Source: SKPT01 sp040905445 (GTDB lineage: Bacteria > Planctomycetota > Phycisphaerae > Phycisphaerales > Phycisphaeraceae). From it: DNA of 64,000 nt. The stretch is taken from contig JBBDRN010000028.1 of the NCBI GenBank assembly GCA_040905445.1, positions 55,917-119,916 on the forward strand. Direction: 5' to 3'. Position numbers and translations under genes: made by a program. The notes under the pieces were generated by a model. It saw only the letters and a list, made by a program, of their open reading frames with translations. It was not told the origin of the DNA and searched no databases. Below are positions 62,329-64,000 of this stretch, piece by piece. Numbering within the stretch: position 1 is the first letter of the stretch; each line of letters begins with the position of its first letter.

Positions 62329-63399
62329 ATGACCATGCCCCCCTGCCGCGTGCTGTTGATCGGACTCGCGCTTGTGCTTGCACTCGACGCGCCGGTGTCC
62401 GCCATGGATGAGAGCGAGGAGGCAGAGATGGCGGCGCGGCGGCTGGCGATGACGGGCAGCGACATGTCGGCCGCCGAGGCCGCGGCGCTGGAGGTTCGCG
62501 TGGAGCAGGAGCCGGGCGACCTGGCGGCACGCACGCAACTGCTCGGCTACTACATGATGCATTATCACGACGATCCCCAGGCGCTTGAACGTCGGCGAAC
62601 GCACATTCTCTGGGTCATCGAGAACCATCCCGCGTCCCCCCTCGCCGGGCTGCCCTACGTGTCACTCGACCCGCGCATCTCTCAGGAAGCAGTCGCCGCG
62701 GCCACGGAGCTTTGGCGAGAGCATGTCGAGGCTGAGCCGGGGGACGCGAAGCTCATCGCGAACGCGGCCAGCTTCTTCGTGCCTTACCAGTTGGAACTGG
62801 CGGAGCAGTACCTGGAGCAGGGCCGGGCGCTTGAGCCGCAGAACCCGAGCTGGCTCGAGGAGCTTGCGCGGGTGTACGGCTTCCAGGTGCAGGATGCGGC
62901 CGACGAACAGCGCGACGAGCTGGCGGCGAAGGCCTTGGCGGCATTCGAGGCGGCGTATGAGCTGCACGACGATGAGATCATGCACTTTTACATGCTCAAC
63001 AACCTCGCGGAGGCGGCGCTCACCGCGAATGCGAACGACAAGGCTCAAACGTACGCACGCCGGCTCCTCGACATGGCGGAGCGATACAAGGGCGACTGGA
63101 ACTACGGCAACGCGATCCACGCCGGTCACCTGACGCTCGGGCACCTGGCGCTGCGCGCGGGCGACGTCGAGCAGGCGGCGGCGCATCTGCTCGATGCCGG
63201 ACGCACGCCCGGCTCGCCGCAGCTCAACTCGTTCGGCCCGGATCGTTCGCTGGCGCAAGCGCTGTTGGACGCGGGCGAGCGCGAGGCAGTGCTGGAATAT
63301 CTAGAGCTCATCGAGCGCTTCTGGGTGCACCGCGGCGAACGCCTGCAGCACTGGCGCGAGGAGATCCGCGCCGGCCGAACGCCTGATCTGCGTTACTGA
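62329..63399 (+). CDS. Secreted TPR-like protein
   Basis: 356 residues. Signal peptide about 1-22 (VLLIGLALVLALDAPVSA). Then helical repeats from about residue 55: EQEPGDLAARTQLLGYYMMH, NAASFFVPYQLELAEQYLEQ, LFTANANDKAQ-type helices and VEQAAAHLLDAGRTPGSPQL. No known domain beyond TPR-like helices. ATG 62329 has GGAG six bases upstream; ATG 62323 and TTG 62317 are alternatives. Flanked on both sides by the boundary repeat. Confidence 0.75.
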   Translation: MTMPPCRVLLIGLALVLALDAPVSAMDESEEAEMAARRLAMTGSDMSAAEAAALEVRVEQEPGDLAARTQLLGYYMMHYHDDPQALERRRTHILWVIENHPASPLAGLPYVSLDPRISQEAVAAATELWREHVEAEPGDAKLIANAASFFVPYQLELAEQYLEQGRALEPQNPSWLEELARVYGFQVQDAADEQRDELAAKALAAFEAAYELHDDEIMHFYMLNNLAEAALTANANDKAQTYARRLLDMAERYKGDWNYGNAIHAGHLTLGHLALRAGDVEQAAAHLLDAGRTPGSPQLNSFGPDRSLAQALLDAGEREAVLEYLELIERFWVHRGERLQHWREEIRAGRTPDLRY

Positions 63400-63413
63400 C
63401 GCGGCGTCTATCC

Positions 63414-63513
63414 GCAAATCAACTTTCCTGTCTGTTAACCCCTCACCCCGGAGCTGACCTCATGCACGACATGCACGAGATCACCCAGATCAAATTTCCG
63501 ATCCGTTATCGGC
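63414..63513 (+). repeat. Boundary repeat, copy 2 with extra half motif
   Basis: 63414-63437 has AAATCAACTTTCCTGTCTGT, a partial copy; 63436-63513 is a full copy of the 62226-62300 sequence (GACCTCATGCACGACATGC, GAGATCACCCAGATCAAATT, TCCGATCCGTTATC). A frame from ATG 63462 to 63575 (37 codons, EITQIKFPIRYRRHLL) reads through it and may be the worn end of an older gene. Confidence 0.75.
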
Positions 63514-63587
63514 GGCACCTCCTTGTGTGGTACAAGAAGATGCAGATGCCGTGCCATTGTGTTAGGCGCTCTTAGTAGGTTGACGTG

Positions 63588-63878
63588 ATGGATGTCGAAC
63601 TCTTGATAATGGTTCCAGTTGTATGGGGGGTGACGATACTAGTTGCAAGGTTTGCGTTGAGAATCTCCGTCGCGTGGCTTGCGATATTGATCGTTCTTTC
63701 GCATGCCGCCGCTGCGGCAACAGGAGTCGTTATTGGGCCGTTGGTCATGAGAAGCTGGCCTGATGAAGGTGGGAGGTGGGCTAGCCTTCTTTTTTATTTG
63801 GAGTTGTTGGCAGCCGGATACACTCAGGCATTCGCGATAATGGTTTCAGGCCGATTCGGATCAAGCTGTAGAAAGTAG
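63588..63878 (+). CDS. Small membrane protein
   Basis: 96 residues with three hydrophobic segments (about 5-22, 27-50, 65-85). Its AT content is clearly higher than that of the window, a sign of transfer. No family recognised. Sits between two boundary motifs. Small membrane proteins in such positions can be immunity proteins, but no toxin partner is seen. Confidence 0.5.
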   Translation: MDVELLIMVPVVWGVTILVARFALRISVAWLAILIVLSHAAAAATGVVIGPLVMRSWPDEGGRWASLLFYLELLAAGYTQAFAIMVSGRFGSSCRK

Positions 63879-63891
63879 CGCGCTGTTTCAA

Positions 63892-64000
63892 ATGTCCTAT
63901 CCGTCACACCGAGGGGACCGATGCCTGATCATTCCTGCTGCGTTTGACTTCGTGCTCGCCCTGACCGATCCCGCCGCGTACGAAGCCCAGCACGGCCTGC
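63892..64000 (+). CDS. Start of an unidentified gene, cut by the window end
   Basis: ATG 63892 opens a frame to the edge (36 codons): MSYPSHRGDRCLIIPAAFDF then VLALTDPAAYEAQHGL. The first codons are part of the boundary motif (AAATGTCCTATCCGTCA). The gene cannot be named from this much. Confidence 0.3.
   Translation, partial: MSYPSHRGDRCLIIPAAFDFVLALTDPAAYEAQHGL

Noticed and set aside
62226..63513. CRISPR array at the right edge
   Set aside because: Only two full repeat copies 1.2 kb apart with a gene between; no regular spacers, and no cas genes in the window.
63560..63566. Integron attC core site (GTTAGGC)
   Set aside because: The 7-mer fits GTTRRRY, but no matching RYYYAAC partner at attC distance and no integrase are visible, so it may be chance.

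Overview
The window looks like a chromosome segment of a high-GC, didermic, planctomycete-like bacterium, most probably of the Phycisphaerae type; the assignment is an inference. The signs are LptF/LptG-type lipopolysaccharide permeases, an OprO/P-type porin and TolC-like channel, a PEP-CTERM-tailed serine protease, several sulfotransferases, a DUF4838 protein, an ECF-like sigma factor with a fused membrane/extracellular tail, and many short inverted-repeat families in the gaps between genes. A run of ten N at 41576-41585 shows that the sequence is a scaffolded draft.

Layout. 1-3334 (minus strand): rph followed by two LptF/LptG-family permeases. 3730-10232 (minus): a tightly packed TetR regulator, TolC-like lipoprotein, HlyD/MacA-like adaptor, MacB-like ATPase and MacB-like permease, i.e. 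a tripartite efflux operon with a probable promoter/operator at 10256-10300. 10367-33034: a large cell-surface polysaccharide region holding methyltransferases, a PEP-CTERM subtilase, three sulfotransferases plus a broken fourth, a Wzy-like polymerase, a Wzx-like flippase, wecC and wecB (UDP-ManNAcA supply), a fused dehydrogenase/Gfo-Idh protein, a heparinase II/III-like protein, a GT4 glycosyltransferase, a CDP-alcohol phosphotransferase with a cytidylyltransferase-like partner, and an asparagine-synthase-like protein. Together they suggest an acidic, sulfated polymer decorated with phospho-alcohol groups.

33056-46536 is mainly housekeeping and metabolism: Nudix hydrolase, rpsD, nnrE, a FixL/FixJ-like two-component pair, an MBL hydrolase, two Gfo/Idh paralogues, an aldo/keto reductase, a porin, a thioredoxin-like protein and a threitol/sorbitol-type dehydrogenase. 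Between 41713 and 41966 the minus strand carries a strongly structured, gene-free stretch ending in a textbook Rho-independent terminator, which I read as an unidentified non-coding RNA.

46768-54200 (minus) is the most unusual part: nine genes with overlaps of 4 bases or gaps of 1-18 bases, in the order PflX-like radical SAM protein, 68-residue protein, Ycf46-like AAA ATPase, 157-residue membrane-anchored protein, DUF2997-like 70-residue protein, zinc-ribbon signal-peptidase-like protein that has lost both catalytic residues, TPR protein, PilT, and a membrane-tailed sigma factor. It reads as one functional system, and its role is not known to me.

54471-58322 returns to sugar metabolism (dehydrogenase, epimerase, DUF4838 protein). 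From 58323 to the right edge the DNA is accessory: small hypothetical proteins and lipoproteins, a truncated IS21-type transposase, an orphan gene behind a possible attenuator, and a series of unrelated small genes separated by copies of a short conserved boundary sequence. Several repeat families recur through the window, often starting right at stop codons, and one has been inserted in frame inside the heparinase-like gene.
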